This document shows, piece after piece, positions 10,201 to 17,044 of a stretch of 22,119 bases of DNA. The notes under the pieces are model-generated. The model was not told the origin of the DNA. It searched no databases and saw nothing but the letters and a program-made list of their open reading frames with translations. The DNA lies in assembly GCA_016290695.1 (NCBI GenBank), contig JAEEUX010000006.1, forward strand, positions 1 to 22,119, read 5' to 3'. Each line of letters opens with the position of its first letter. Positions within the stretch are counted from its first letter, which is position 1. This DNA is from Oscillospiraceae bacterium. Its GTDB lineage: Bacteria > Bacillota > Clostridia > Oscillospirales > Oscillospiraceae. Both the position numbers and the translations under genes were made by a program.

Positions 10201-13200
10201 CGATAAGTGCGCCTAAACTCAGCTTCTCAGAAAATGCTTTGGTTTCGGGAACAGCCACCTGCGGCGGCGTTGCGGGTAATAACAGCGGCGAAATCAGCAA
10301 TGCCCTGTTTGAGTATTCCGGCGATACCGCATATATAAGCTCTGATGCGGCAGGTGTATGCATCGGCGGTGTCGCGGGCATAAACGATGCCGGAGCGGTA
10401 ATTAAAAACACTGAATTCAGCATAAAAAGATCTATTATAGCTTCAGGCGACACCGTATATGCAGGCGGCGTCGCGGGAAAAAATATGGGTAATATCGAGG
10501 GCAGCGTCGTTACAATCGACGCAGGCCTCAGCGTGTCGGGCAATTTCGCATGCGTCGGCGGCGCCACAGGCGTGAATGATACTAACGCAGTGACTAAGGA
10601 CTGTGATATCAACATTAATGCTGATTTTGCCGTGACGGGTGAAAATGCGTACGTAAGTGGCGGCGTGGGCAAAAACCTTGGTAAAATAGAGAACAGCATC
10701 GTTGCCATAAGCAAAGATACGATAATTATTTCGAAAGGTCCAGGAGGTGTCGCAGGCGGCGTTGCAGGCGTTAATTCCGGCGATATTGTCGGCGCCGATC
10801 TTACGTTATCGGGTAAAATCGAGGCAACTTCAAACCAAAAAAGCGTTGCAGGCGGCATCGTGGGATTTAACCAATCGCTTATAGATACAGCCTCGGTTCA
10901 TGGCACAGGTTCGGTTAACGGCGTGGTTTGCGCCGGAGGCATTGCAGGTTTGTTCAACAATGGCGAACTAAAGAATGCTTCCGCCGAAACTATAAGCGTG
11001 AAAAGCGTTAATTGCTCTGGAGGCCTTGTCGGTAATTTCTCGGGCGGTACGGTACATTCCTGCGAATGCAGCGGACTTGTTGTTTCCGGCAGCAATGCCG
11101 TAGGCGGCGCTGTTGGCTATGGCAGTTTCTTATTAAATGCCAACACTCCGTGCCTCTATGATATAAGCATCAATGAAGTTACTGTACGCCCGGACAACGG
11201 CGATTTGTCAATGCTCGGCGGAGTAATAGGCAGGGCCCACGGCATTATGGCGGCGGATATAACGGTAAACAGGCTTTCGCTTACAGCGGATTCTGCTACA
11301 GATAATACTCTGTACGCCGGAGGCTTTGTCGGTTATGCTCAGAACAGCATTATACGGGACTCACAAGGTTCGCTTTTGAATATAACCGTGAACAAAGACG
11401 GCACAAATGTCTGCGCCGGTGGAGCGGTAGGTTATCTCGAAGTCGACAAAAACGAGGACAAGACTTACACGCTCGACGCTGAGGATAAGCTCGGCGTATA
11501 TCAGGGCATCACGAACATCAGTATTACGGGCCTGACGCTCAAAGCAACGGGGGCGGAGAATACTGTAGGATCAAGGAGTGCGAGCTTAGGCGGCCTCGTC
11601 GGATGTACAGAGAAAGGATGCGTTTATGACTGTACGGTAGAGGGAAGCATTGAAGCAGGCGGCTTCTATAAGATCGTATGCGGAAGCGTTGCTGGGGGTA
11701 CGAATAACGCTTATCTCGTGAACAATTCCGCTGACTGCCTCATCAGGCTCGGAAGAACGGACACCTACAACGCAGGCGGTTTTGCGGGCTTAATATGTGA
11801 TTCTACCGTGCGTTTCAATAAGGTCGGGCCTAATTCCATAATCATAGACCACGACCCCGAGTTCTCCGCGAGCAAAGTTTATGCCGGCGGCTTTGCGGGC
11901 TGCGTATTCAACGGCAGCAAATGGATTATCAGTGAAAACAACGCTGCACAGTCAGTTTTTGTAAACTGTGTTCGCGACGGCCTTGATCTGTACGTCGGCG
12001 GCTTTGCGGGATATATAGACTCATTAACTAAAATATATGCCTGCTCAACGACAGCAAGCTATTCGGGCATTGGCGCGGAGAACTGCTATGTCGGCGGCTT
12101 TGCGGGCGAAATCTTCGGCTCGGTTGATAGCTGTTACAGTTACGGCGGCAATACAACGGCAAACGCCAAAAACGCATACAGCGCTGGTTTTGCCGCTGTA
12201 ATTCATCCCGGCGCAAGCGTAACGAACTCTTACGCGGCAGATATCGACCTGTATTCCGTCGGAACCGACTCGGCGTTTACCGGCCCCTTTGCGGCCATAA
12301 ACGAGGGTACGATTAATTCCGTTTATTCCTCGCTTCGCAGCGCCAGTACAAGACAGGGCGCGGAAACAAGAGACTACGGCCAGGTAACATTTATGAGCGA
12401 GCCTAATAATCCCTCTGTAAATCTCACTAATATGGCCGCTCTTACCGGATTTGATTTAAACAGCTCGGATAGAAAATGGTGCTATATCAGCAGGAAGAAT
12501 TCCAACCGTCCGGTTCTCACTGCTATGGAAAACAGCGATGCCTGGCCTGATTTTGATTTCTTCCGCAGCCAAGGACTTTCAGAAATATATGCCGGTAACG
12601 CTTTTGAATTCGGCTGGGCTTCGCGTTTGCTGAACGATGAAAGCTTTGCAAGGCTTCTCACCGACGGCAGAGCCGCGAGAGACAGCGTTACGCTCACGCT
12701 TACGGATACGATCGATCTCAGCGGCGTATTCTGGAACCCCATTGCCGAGCTTAAAGCGGGCGACGTCCTTGACGGCGGAAACAACACTATAACCGGCCTG
12801 AAATGCAATTCGAAGGACTACGATAATTACGGTCTTGTCGAAACAAATAACGGCACAATCCGCAATCTTACACTTTCCGCTGCAAACATTACCGCCGGAA
12901 CACCGGTCGGAGTCCTCGTGGGTACGAATAACGGCACCATAGAAAACGTAAACGTCGCCGATTCAATTATGAGCGGCAGTGAAAAGGCCGGTGCTGTTGC
13001 AGGCATAAACAACGGCTCTATGACGAATGTTGCGGTTGATTCCAAAACCATCGTGAAAAGCGCTGTTTCGGGCGGCGTCACCGGTGAAAATTCCGGCACT
13101 TTGAACGCTGCTTCCTCTGATGCAACTGTTAATGGCGAAATTGCCGGCGGCGTAGCGGGAACAAACGAAGCGGGCGGCACAATACGCAACAACACCGTCT

Positions 13201-14867
13201 CTTCCGCAAAGGTCAGCGGTACGTCGGCGGCGGGCGGAATTGTCGGCGTGAATAAATCCGGCGCAACCGTGGGTGCGACAGGCGGAATGGGCGACGTTAC
13301 GTCCAACGCCACTGTCAGCGCCCCGACAGTAGGCGGCATTGCAGGCGTCAACGAGAACGGCGGCACTATTCAAAACAGTGATACCGTCTGCTCTGAATAC
13401 ATGATTCAGGGAGGAGAGAACGCAAAGGGACGTATTGTCGGTGAGGGCGCGAATGAACCGAACTGCCGTGAAGGTCAATGCGTTTCGCCTGTGGCTAGCC
13501 CATATTCAAAGAATTTTACCGAAACCGTCAAGGTAAGCCTTACATCGACTACGGAAGGCGCTGAAATACATTACACGCTCGACGGAAGCGCTCCGACAAG
13601 CGCGAGCAAGCTTTACACCGAGCCCTTTGAACTTGACAAGACAACGCAAATTAAAGCCATCGCTATAAAGACCGGCTTTGTTGACAGCGAACCTGCAATC
13701 ATAACCTACACCAAATCGTCAGGCGGTGGCGGAGGCGGAGGCGGCGGTGGTGGCGGCGCCTCCAAAACCGAGCCTGAAGACATAATAATCACTGGAGGCA
13801 GCGAAAGCGTTAAAATGTCCGTCGACATAAACGGAGAGAGCGCCGTCGTGAAGAACACTGACCTTGACGCTCTGATCGCCTCAAAGGAAACTGAGAAGCT
13901 TGGCTTTGACATAAGCGCCAAGGGCGATGAGGTCAAGGAGCTTGTCCTTCCGGCCAATTTGGTGGATAAGATATCCGACGCAGTATCCGATGCCGATACC
14001 GTTCTCAGAAGTGCCGAGATAAAGCTTTCCGCAGCTACGGTTAAGCTCGACGAAAAAGCGCTCACTGAGGCGGCAAAGAGCGGCAATGAGCTCTCGGTTG
14101 CCGCAGTCAACAACACCGACGGCAGCATAAGCTTCAACGTCACTGCGGGCGGAAAACTGCTGAATACAGAGGTCAAAGCCGAATGGCCCGCAACGGGCGA
14201 TGGAGTCGTCGTCCTCGTTAAGCAGGACGGCAGCGAGGAAATAATTAAAAAGTCTGTCGTGGAGGGCGGCAAGGCTTACGCGGAGATTCCTTCCGGCTCG
14301 AAGATAAAGATGGTCAGCAACACGAAAACCTTTGCCGACGTAGCAAGCGGCGCCTGGTTTGAGTCAGCCGTTCGCTTCGTTGCCGGGAGAGAACTTTTTA
14401 ACGGAACCGACAAGGGCTTCGAGCCGAACGCGGCAATGAACCGCGCCATGCTTGCGACGGTGCTTTATCGCCTGGAAAACGCGGAAGCGACAGGAAACAG
14501 CTCCTTTGCGGACGTAGAGGAGGGCTCATGGTATGCTGACGCCGTGGCTTGGGCAAGCGCCGAAGGCATTGTAAACGGGACCGGCAACGGCTTTGCTCCG
14601 AATGATCCGGTCACCCGCGAGCAGATTGCTGTAATGCTTTACCGTTATGCAAATACTCTTGAACTTGATGTTGGAGGTAAAGCTTCTCTCGATTCTTTCA
14701 GCGACGGAGCAAATACTTCTCCTTGGGCAAAAGACGCAATGCAGTGGGCAGTAAGCGTCGGGCTTTTCAAGGGTAATGACAGCGGCGCTATTAACCCCAA
14801 AGCCAACGCCACTCGTGCAGAACTTGCTGAGCTTCTGCAGCGCATGGTTAGGCTTATAATCGTGTGA
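7212..14867 (+). CDS. Giant secreted GLUG-repeat protein with C-terminal SLH domains
   Basis: The 2551-residue protein starts at TTG with a strong RBS. Residues 1-27 are a Sec signal peptide (MKK, a hydrophobic core, then a likely ASA cleavage site). The body consists of more than 40 GLUG-type repeats (GGLVGxNSG and variants), expected to stack as a right-handed beta-helix. It falls into three blocks, each opened by a longer cap-like segment (residues about 35-120, 843-930 and 1803-1890). Residues about 2092-2167 resemble the chitobiase/beta-hexosaminidase C-terminal domain (IHYTLDGSAPT). A run of 12 glycines follows, then a ~190-residue beta domain and three SLH domains (about 2374-2548). 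No catalytic centre is apparent, so an adhesin or matrix-binding role is inferred. It may be co-transcribed with the preceding surface gene 77 bp upstream. Its stop lies 23 bp from the convergent membrane-protein gene. Confidence 0.94.
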   Translation: MKKIIATFSVIVAIMLLFGVMSLSASATDPSGNWMDQSLDTSWYTSYTDSTSYTISSAERLASVAKLVNGGTADFNGKILEVSDDIDLSAHYWVPIGTPERPFRGTIKATSQRTISGLFITSDSAVISGFTRYYGLVGYGEGITITNLKLNGTIIVSGLASDTDIVGAAAACAGRYNTTDSEVSKLINETKITVSGNATVKAGSVLGLSLNSKLSGCINNGTITVNEADDAIIGGLIGEADGDTAIAGNGGGSGDAGGASSGPSRNNAKLDVTADRATVGGIIGTISSGELTMTTRETQQSTSQEEFAKFIWSMGEIKVMPSSFANVGGFIGSITGSGKCDLQGAIFIKNITVGKNLEIDSFSGNIGAILGYQDSDAKSVFTNCRFTSGLSVFSGSATLIQESNSSPRITVISSGTIYTGGIYGRANELKLVSPMLGCEEGTSNIPIIRSVGNVGGVGGMGIADYVYTSDTVCITKLNLETSGTNASVGGIFGEADGLKDFELDAELLKITGRQTQSNIGALVGSFTGAADGNSIFVLGNINLESKADYCNIGGFAGKSSGMLKNISLGDRIVVRTAEGSGSSMGSLVGANSGSIDFCNTSVQIKTSTADNEATGRKLYNLAMGGLVGTNSGSIRNSYYDLPVVMSSFREGNGLESCVGGLVGTNSGTVKNSFAACEVDVSRVTLSPVYAGGLIGAMEGGSVTNCYAANYNVTGGGTDSVVGGFIGRYSGTPYVSNCYTAMSVTGGSTTGGFFGDFGSANASNISSCFFLSDSDINYSLGAAGSGNPDWPNAALKAADKVELSSKTSFTGWNFDSIWHIANAEGAATPYPSLAREHENSVAINYDIRWYTENPDASEFTISDEADLAGLAVLVNGVIPDIRAVDFSGQIVTVGKAFNVQTACWIPIGDGNNQFRGTFDGANYLIDGIMENCLFDSVKPSVELKNLYLEVWDIDDIYNAGAIAPINLGDIENAHVVVSGKIEAVDGNAGGIVGDNSGTISAPKLSFSENALVSGTATCGGVAGNNSGEISNALFEYSGDTAYISSDAAGVCIGGVAGINDAGAVIKNTEFSIKRSIIASGDTVYAGGVAGKNMGNIEGSVVTIDAGLSVSGNFACVGGATGVNDTNAVTKDCDININADFAVTGENAYVSGGVGKNLGKIENSIVAISKDTIIISKGPGGVAGGVAGVNSGDIVGADLTLSGKIEATSNQKSVAGGIVGFNQSLIDTASVHGTGSVNGVVCAGGIAGLFNNGELKNASAETISVKSVNCSGGLVGNFSGGTVHSCECSGLVVSGSNAVGGAVGYGSFLLNANTPCLYDISINEVTVRPDNGDLSMLGGVIGRAHGIMAADITVNRLSLTADSATDNTLYAGGFVGYAQNSIIRDSQGSLLNITVNKDGTNVCAGGAVGYLEVDKNEDKTYTLDAEDKLGVYQGITNISITGLTLKATGAENTVGSRSASLGGLVGCTEKGCVYDCTVEGSIEAGGFYKIVCGSVAGGTNNAYLVNNSADCLIRLGRTDTYNAGGFAGLICDSTVRFNKVGPNSIIIDHDPEFSASKVYAGGFAGCVFNGSKWIISENNAAQSVFVNCVRDGLDLYVGGFAGYIDSLTKIYACSTTASYSGIGAENCYVGGFAGEIFGSVDSCYSYGGNTTANAKNAYSAGFAAVIHPGASVTNSYAADIDLYSVGTDSAFTGPFAAINEGTINSVYSSLRSASTRQGAETRDYGQVTFMSEPNNPSVNLTNMAALTGFDLNSSDRKWCYISRKNSNRPVLTAMENSDAWPDFDFFRSQGLSEIYAGNAFEFGWASRLLNDESFARLLTDGRAARDSVTLTLTDTIDLSGVFWNPIAELKAGDVLDGGNNTITGLKCNSKDYDNYGLVETNNGTIRNLTLSAANITAGTPVGVLVGTNNGTIENVNVADSIMSGSEKAGAVAGINNGSMTNVAVDSKTIVKSAVSGGVTGENSGTLNAASSDATVNGEIAGGVAGTNEAGGTIRNNTVSSAKVSGTSAAGGIVGVNKSGATVGATGGMGDVTSNATVSAPTVGGIAGVNENGGTIQNSDTVCSEYMIQGGENAKGRIVGEGANEPNCREGQCVSPVASPYSKNFTETVKVSLTSTTEGAEIHYTLDGSAPTSASKLYTEPFELDKTTQIKAIAIKTGFVDSEPAIITYTKSSGGGGGGGGGGGGASKTEPEDIIITGGSESVKMSVDINGESAVVKNTDLDALIASKETEKLGFDISAKGDEVKELVLPANLVDKISDAVSDADTVLRSAEIKLSAATVKLDEKALTEAAKSGNELSVAAVNNTDGSISFNVTAGGKLLNTEVKAEWPATGDGVVVLVKQDGSEEIIKKSVVEGGKAYAEIPSGSKIKMVSNTKTFADVASGAWFESAVRFVAGRELFNGTDKGFEPNAAMNRAMLATVLYRLENAEATGNSSFADVEEGSWYADAVAWASAEGIVNGTGNGFAPNDPVTREQIAVMLYRYANTLELDVGGKASLDSFSDGANTSPWAKDAMQWAVSVGLFKGNDSGAINPKANATRAELAELLQRMVRLIIV
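7911..13370 (+). repeat. GLUG-type repeat region
   Basis: The encoded protein shows recurrent GG(L/I/V/F)(V/I/A/F)G followed by a short turn (NSG, NNG, NEAGG) and a strand. Spacing is about 25-45 residues. Examples are GGLIGEADG near 7911, GGLVGTNSG near 9080 and 9185, GGFAG near 11770-12110, and GGIAGVNENGG near 13331. Phe-rich GGFAG variants cluster in the second block, and GGVAG/GGIVG variants occur in the second and third blocks. The nucleotide sequences are diverged, so these are protein-level repeats. Confidence 0.85.
13722..13757 (+). repeat. Poly-glycine hinge (12 Gly codons)
   Basis: Twelve consecutive Gly codons use GGC, GGT and GGA in mixed order. This looks like a selected flexible hinge rather than a slipping perfect microsatellite. 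It separates the chitobiase-C-like domain from the anchor module. Confidence 0.9.
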
Positions 14868-14890
14868 TCGCTATTATTATCAAAATGAAG

Positions 14891-15589
14891 CTAATATAAA
14901 AGATATTCGGCAGAATTTATTTTTAAGCAGCCGTTATCCTTCCAATCAATCTTCATATCCATGAATTCTCCCCAATTTCCTCTGTATACGAGAATAGGTT
15001 TCTTCATAATCTTGAAAAATATCATGTCTAAATCAAAAGAGTCATTATCATAGACAAATACATACGTGTTTCCGCCAAGCGCCCCCTGATCATCGTCAAT
15101 TACTTCAGCGCTATATTTTCCATCAGGGGATTCCAGGCTTTGGGTCACAGTCTCCTTGCCTATATTTCCGAAAAGCGGTGAAATAAATGATATCAGCACT
15201 AAAGGAACGAACAATATTCCGGAAATAATCATTGCTGTGACTTTTACCTTTTTAAGTTTACTATAAATTAGCGTTAGAAAACAGCAGAATACGGCAAATG
15301 CCAATACACAAAACGAAACCCAAAATGACGGTTTATATGAAAGAAAACAAAAACCGTCTATCATAGAAAGCGGAGCAAAGATACTAATCATAATTTGAAG
15401 AACCTTGCTTTGGGGAAAGCTTTTTGCAAAAATGATAAAACAGACAGTAATTATAGATAGAATTATAAGAACGTCAATGCTCGCAGGTTCAAAATTGAAG
15501 GCGCAATAGTCATCCAATAATTCTCCCGCAGGAAATAAGACAGAAAAGGCTAAGAGGGTATAAATCGAGACGGTTAAAGCTTTGTTCAT
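14891..15589 (-). CDS. Membrane protein of the sigma/anti-sigma operon
   Basis: The N-terminal part has about five hydrophobic spans (for example IDVLIILSIITVCFIIFA and a stretch before KLKKVKV). It ends in a soluble domain of about 80 residues starting SPDGKYSAEV and containing a Gly-Gly turn. The SPDGKY opening is common in small Firmicute membrane proteins of the DUF5412 sort; this is resemblance only. I prefer ATG 15589, which lies 7 bases after the anti-sigma stop with a GGAAAAGAG site upstream. An in-frame TTG at 15610 (239 residues) would overlap the anti-sigma gene by 14 bases. It is the third gene of the sigma/anti-sigma operon, so it may be a target or a sensor partner of that system. 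Function unknown. Confidence 0.75.
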   Translation of the reverse strand: MNKALTVSIYTLLAFSVLFPAGELLDDYCAFNFEPASIDVLIILSIITVCFIIFAKSFPQSKVLQIMISIFAPLSMIDGFCFLSYKPSFWVSFCVLAFAVFCCFLTLIYSKLKKVKVTAMIISGILFVPLVLISFISPLFGNIGKETVTQSLESPDGKYSAEVIDDDQGALGGNTYVFVYDNDSFDLDMIFFKIMKKPILVYRGNWGEFMDMKIDWKDNGCLKINSAEYLLY

Positions 15590-15596
15590 TGTCAAT

Positions 15597-16214
15597 TTAC
15601 TCTTTTCCAAGCATTTTTGCGAATTTATCCGAAAACAGCTTAGATATTATGCTGAAAAACGCAGTAACCAAAAACCCGACTAAAGCAAGACTGGGAGCCC
15701 CGTGAAAAATCTCAGAGCCCTGCCATGCAGGGTGTATAAAAGGATTAATGCTGTAATATATACCTGCACAAAAATATGCGCAAACAGTAATGATAAACGT
15801 CGCTGCAAAGGAAGAATATGAAAAACTCCTTCTGGAACGATATAGTCTTATGAAATACCAGTTTGCAAGCGACAGCATAAATCCTGTAGCCGGGACAACA
15901 AGAAGCATCGCCCAAAAGCCGTTTAAAGGCCCCAAAGGAGTTCTCGCCTCCAGAGCAACGCCCACTGTGATCATAATAAATGAAAACAAAAGCAATGCCG
16001 ATTGCAGCACAGAGGCTTTCCAGTTGTTCAGTTTCGTCATGATAACAGGAGGTGATACTTTCGACGACCTTTCGGCCGGAGCCTTCATTTCATCATATAG
16101 CTTCATACAGTCTTTACAGCCTTTTATGTGTTCCAGAACGAGTTTTGCGCTTTCTTCGCTGCAGCATCCGTCAATGTACAGCGGTATTAAATCCTTAACA
16201 ACATTACATTCCAT
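15597..16214 (-). CDS. Membrane-anchored zinc-finger anti-sigma factor
   Basis: The 205-residue protein begins with a zf-HC2 / ZAS domain: Cys3, His29, Cys33 and Cys36 form the H-x3-C-x2-C zinc site. The DLIPLYIDG helix is typical of clostridial anti-sigma factors. Four hydrophobic spans follow (about residues 70-90, 98-120, 130-152 and 172-192), so the N-terminal domain faces the cytoplasm and can hold the sigma factor at the membrane. It starts 4 bases after the sigma gene's stop, with GGAAAGGATG inside the end of that gene as RBS, so translation is probably coupled. It is predicted to release the cognate ECF sigma on an envelope signal; the signal is not visible. Confidence 0.88.
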   Translation of the reverse strand: MECNVVKDLIPLYIDGCCSEESAKLVLEHIKGCKDCMKLYDEMKAPAERSSKVSPPVIMTKLNNWKASVLQSALLLFSFIMITVGVALEARTPLGPLNGFWAMLLVVPATGFMLSLANWYFIRLYRSRRSFSYSSFAATFIITVCAYFCAGIYYSINPFIHPAWQGSEIFHGAPSLALVGFLVTAFFSIISKLFSDKFAKMLGKE

Positions 16215-16218
16215 ATAG

Positions 16219-16695
16219 TTATTTCATCCTTTCCAACAGTTTTTGTTTTGCCCGGTAAAACGTAACCCGGGACCAGCTTTCGGTTTTTCCAAAGAGTGAG
16301 CTGATATCCTTGTGTGAATATCCTCCGAGCACGAAAAGCGTAAATACTTCTTTATACGGTTCTTCTAATTCGTGCAGGCAATGAAGCGCTTTCCCGGATA
16401 ACTCATTAAGCTCAAAGTCATTTTCAATACTATACCCGTTGCTTACATCCTCTGCATTATCTAATGAAGTGTGTTTCTTTTGCTCATTATACCAAGTAAA
16501 GAAGGCGTTTTTCGCAATTGAACAAAGCCAAACCGGCGCCTTGTCTTTATTCCTGAGGGATGCATAATTTATATATGCGCGAAAGAAGGTCTCCTGAGTG
16601 AGTTCTTCTGCAAGGGAATAATCCTGCGTCAGTTTCATCAAATACTTGAATATAAAACTACGGTTTTCGTTGAACAGCTCCTCAAACTCCGCCAC
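16219..16695 (-). CDS. ECF-family RNA polymerase sigma factor
   Basis: The 158-residue protein has sigma region 2 (about residues 8-75, with AEELTQETFFRAY and the VWLCSIAKNAF stretch). A short acidic linker separates it from region 4 (about 105-155, with LEEPYKEVFTLFVLGGYSHK and an HTH ending in RVTFYRAKQKLLE). Length and layout are standard for an ECF sigma. The start is GTG at 16695, with AAGGA about 10 bases upstream. It is first in an operon with its anti-sigma factor and a membrane protein. Such operons are often autoregulated. The neighbouring SLH-protein genes are possible but unproven targets. Confidence 0.9.
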   Translation of the reverse strand: MAEFEELFNENRSFIFKYLMKLTQDYSLAEELTQETFFRAYINYASLRNKDKAPVWLCSIAKNAFFTWYNEQKKHTSLDNAEDVSNGYSIENDFELNELSGKALHCLHELEEPYKEVFTLFVLGGYSHKDISSLFGKTESWSRVTFYRAKQKLLERMK

Positions 16696-16720
16696 GTTCT
16701 CACCGTCCTTTCAACTGTTA

Positions 16721-16746
16721 GATATGAAAAAGATAAAAGCGTTACA
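16721..16746 (-). promoter_or_regulatory. Weak candidate ECF promoter for the sigma operon
   Basis: On the - strand a TGTAAC element (16741-16746), with the AAC core common in ECF -35 boxes, precedes CATATC (16721-16726) by 14 bases. The gap is a little shorter than the usual 16-17. It lies 26 bases upstream of the GTG start. Autoregulation is suggested, not shown. Confidence 0.3.
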
Positions 16747-16788
16747 TACAAATTGAAAAATATAAGACAACTTTTTTATAAACGAAGA

Positions 16789-16817
16789 GACGACCTGTTC
16801 TAAAAGAACAGGTCGTC
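16789..16817 (-). terminator. Intrinsic terminator of tRNA-Ala
   Basis: The 12-bp arms GACGACCTGTTC (16789-16800) and GAACAGGTCGTC (16806-16817) are perfect complements around a 5-base loop. The hairpin starts 5 bases after the tRNA CCA end. On the - strand it is followed by TCTTCGTTTAT, a moderately T-rich tail. Confidence 0.75.
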
Positions 16818-16822
16818 ATACA

Positions 16823-16898
<76 letters not shown>

Positions 16899-16903
16899 AC
16901 ATT

Positions 16904-16958
16904 CCATATTATCGTTGACTGTCGTCAACGCTGTATATAATACCACCATATTATCGTT
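16904..16958. repeat. 13-bp direct repeat flanking a palindrome in the tRNA-Ala leader
   Basis: CCATATTATCGTT occurs at 16904-16916 and again at 16946-16958. Between the copies, and sharing CGTT with the first, lies a perfect inverted repeat CGTTGAC-TGTC-GTCAACG (16913-16930). One copy lies in the -35/-10 spacer and the other just upstream of the mature tRNA. Confidence 0.7.
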
Positions 16959-16965
16959 CTGTCAA
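16937..16965 (-). promoter_or_regulatory. Sigma-A promoter of tRNA-Ala
   Basis: On the - strand TTGACA (16960-16965) is followed after exactly 17 bases by TATTAT (16937-16942). Transcription should begin near 16930, about 30 bases before the mature tRNA 5' end. A 13-bp direct repeat and a palindrome overlap the promoter and leader. Confidence 0.8.
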
Positions 16966-16999
16966 TAGCAAAATGTAATTTTATCAGAAGAAATTACAA

Positions 17000-17035
17000 A
17001 AATCGTGCCTGCGGAAAATGCCGCAGGCACGATTT
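17000..17035 (-). terminator. Intrinsic terminator of the CoA-transferase gene
   Basis: The 15-bp perfect arms AAATCGTGCCTGCGG (17000-17014) and CCGCAGGCACGATTT (17021-17035) enclose a 6-base loop. On the - strand the hairpin runs into TTTGTAATTTC. It lies 9 bases past the CoA-transferase stop. Confidence 0.88.
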
Positions 17036-17044
17036 GGTATTTTA

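Noticed and set aside
13722..13757. Glycine-codon run considered as a phase-variable microsatellite
   Set aside because: The codons are mixed GGC/GGT/GGA, so there is no uniform repeat unit likely to slip, and a three-base unit would not shift the frame.
15790..16218. A 142-codon + strand open frame
   Set aside because: It is entirely antisense to the anti-sigma gene, which has a clear zinc site, membrane spans and coupled start.
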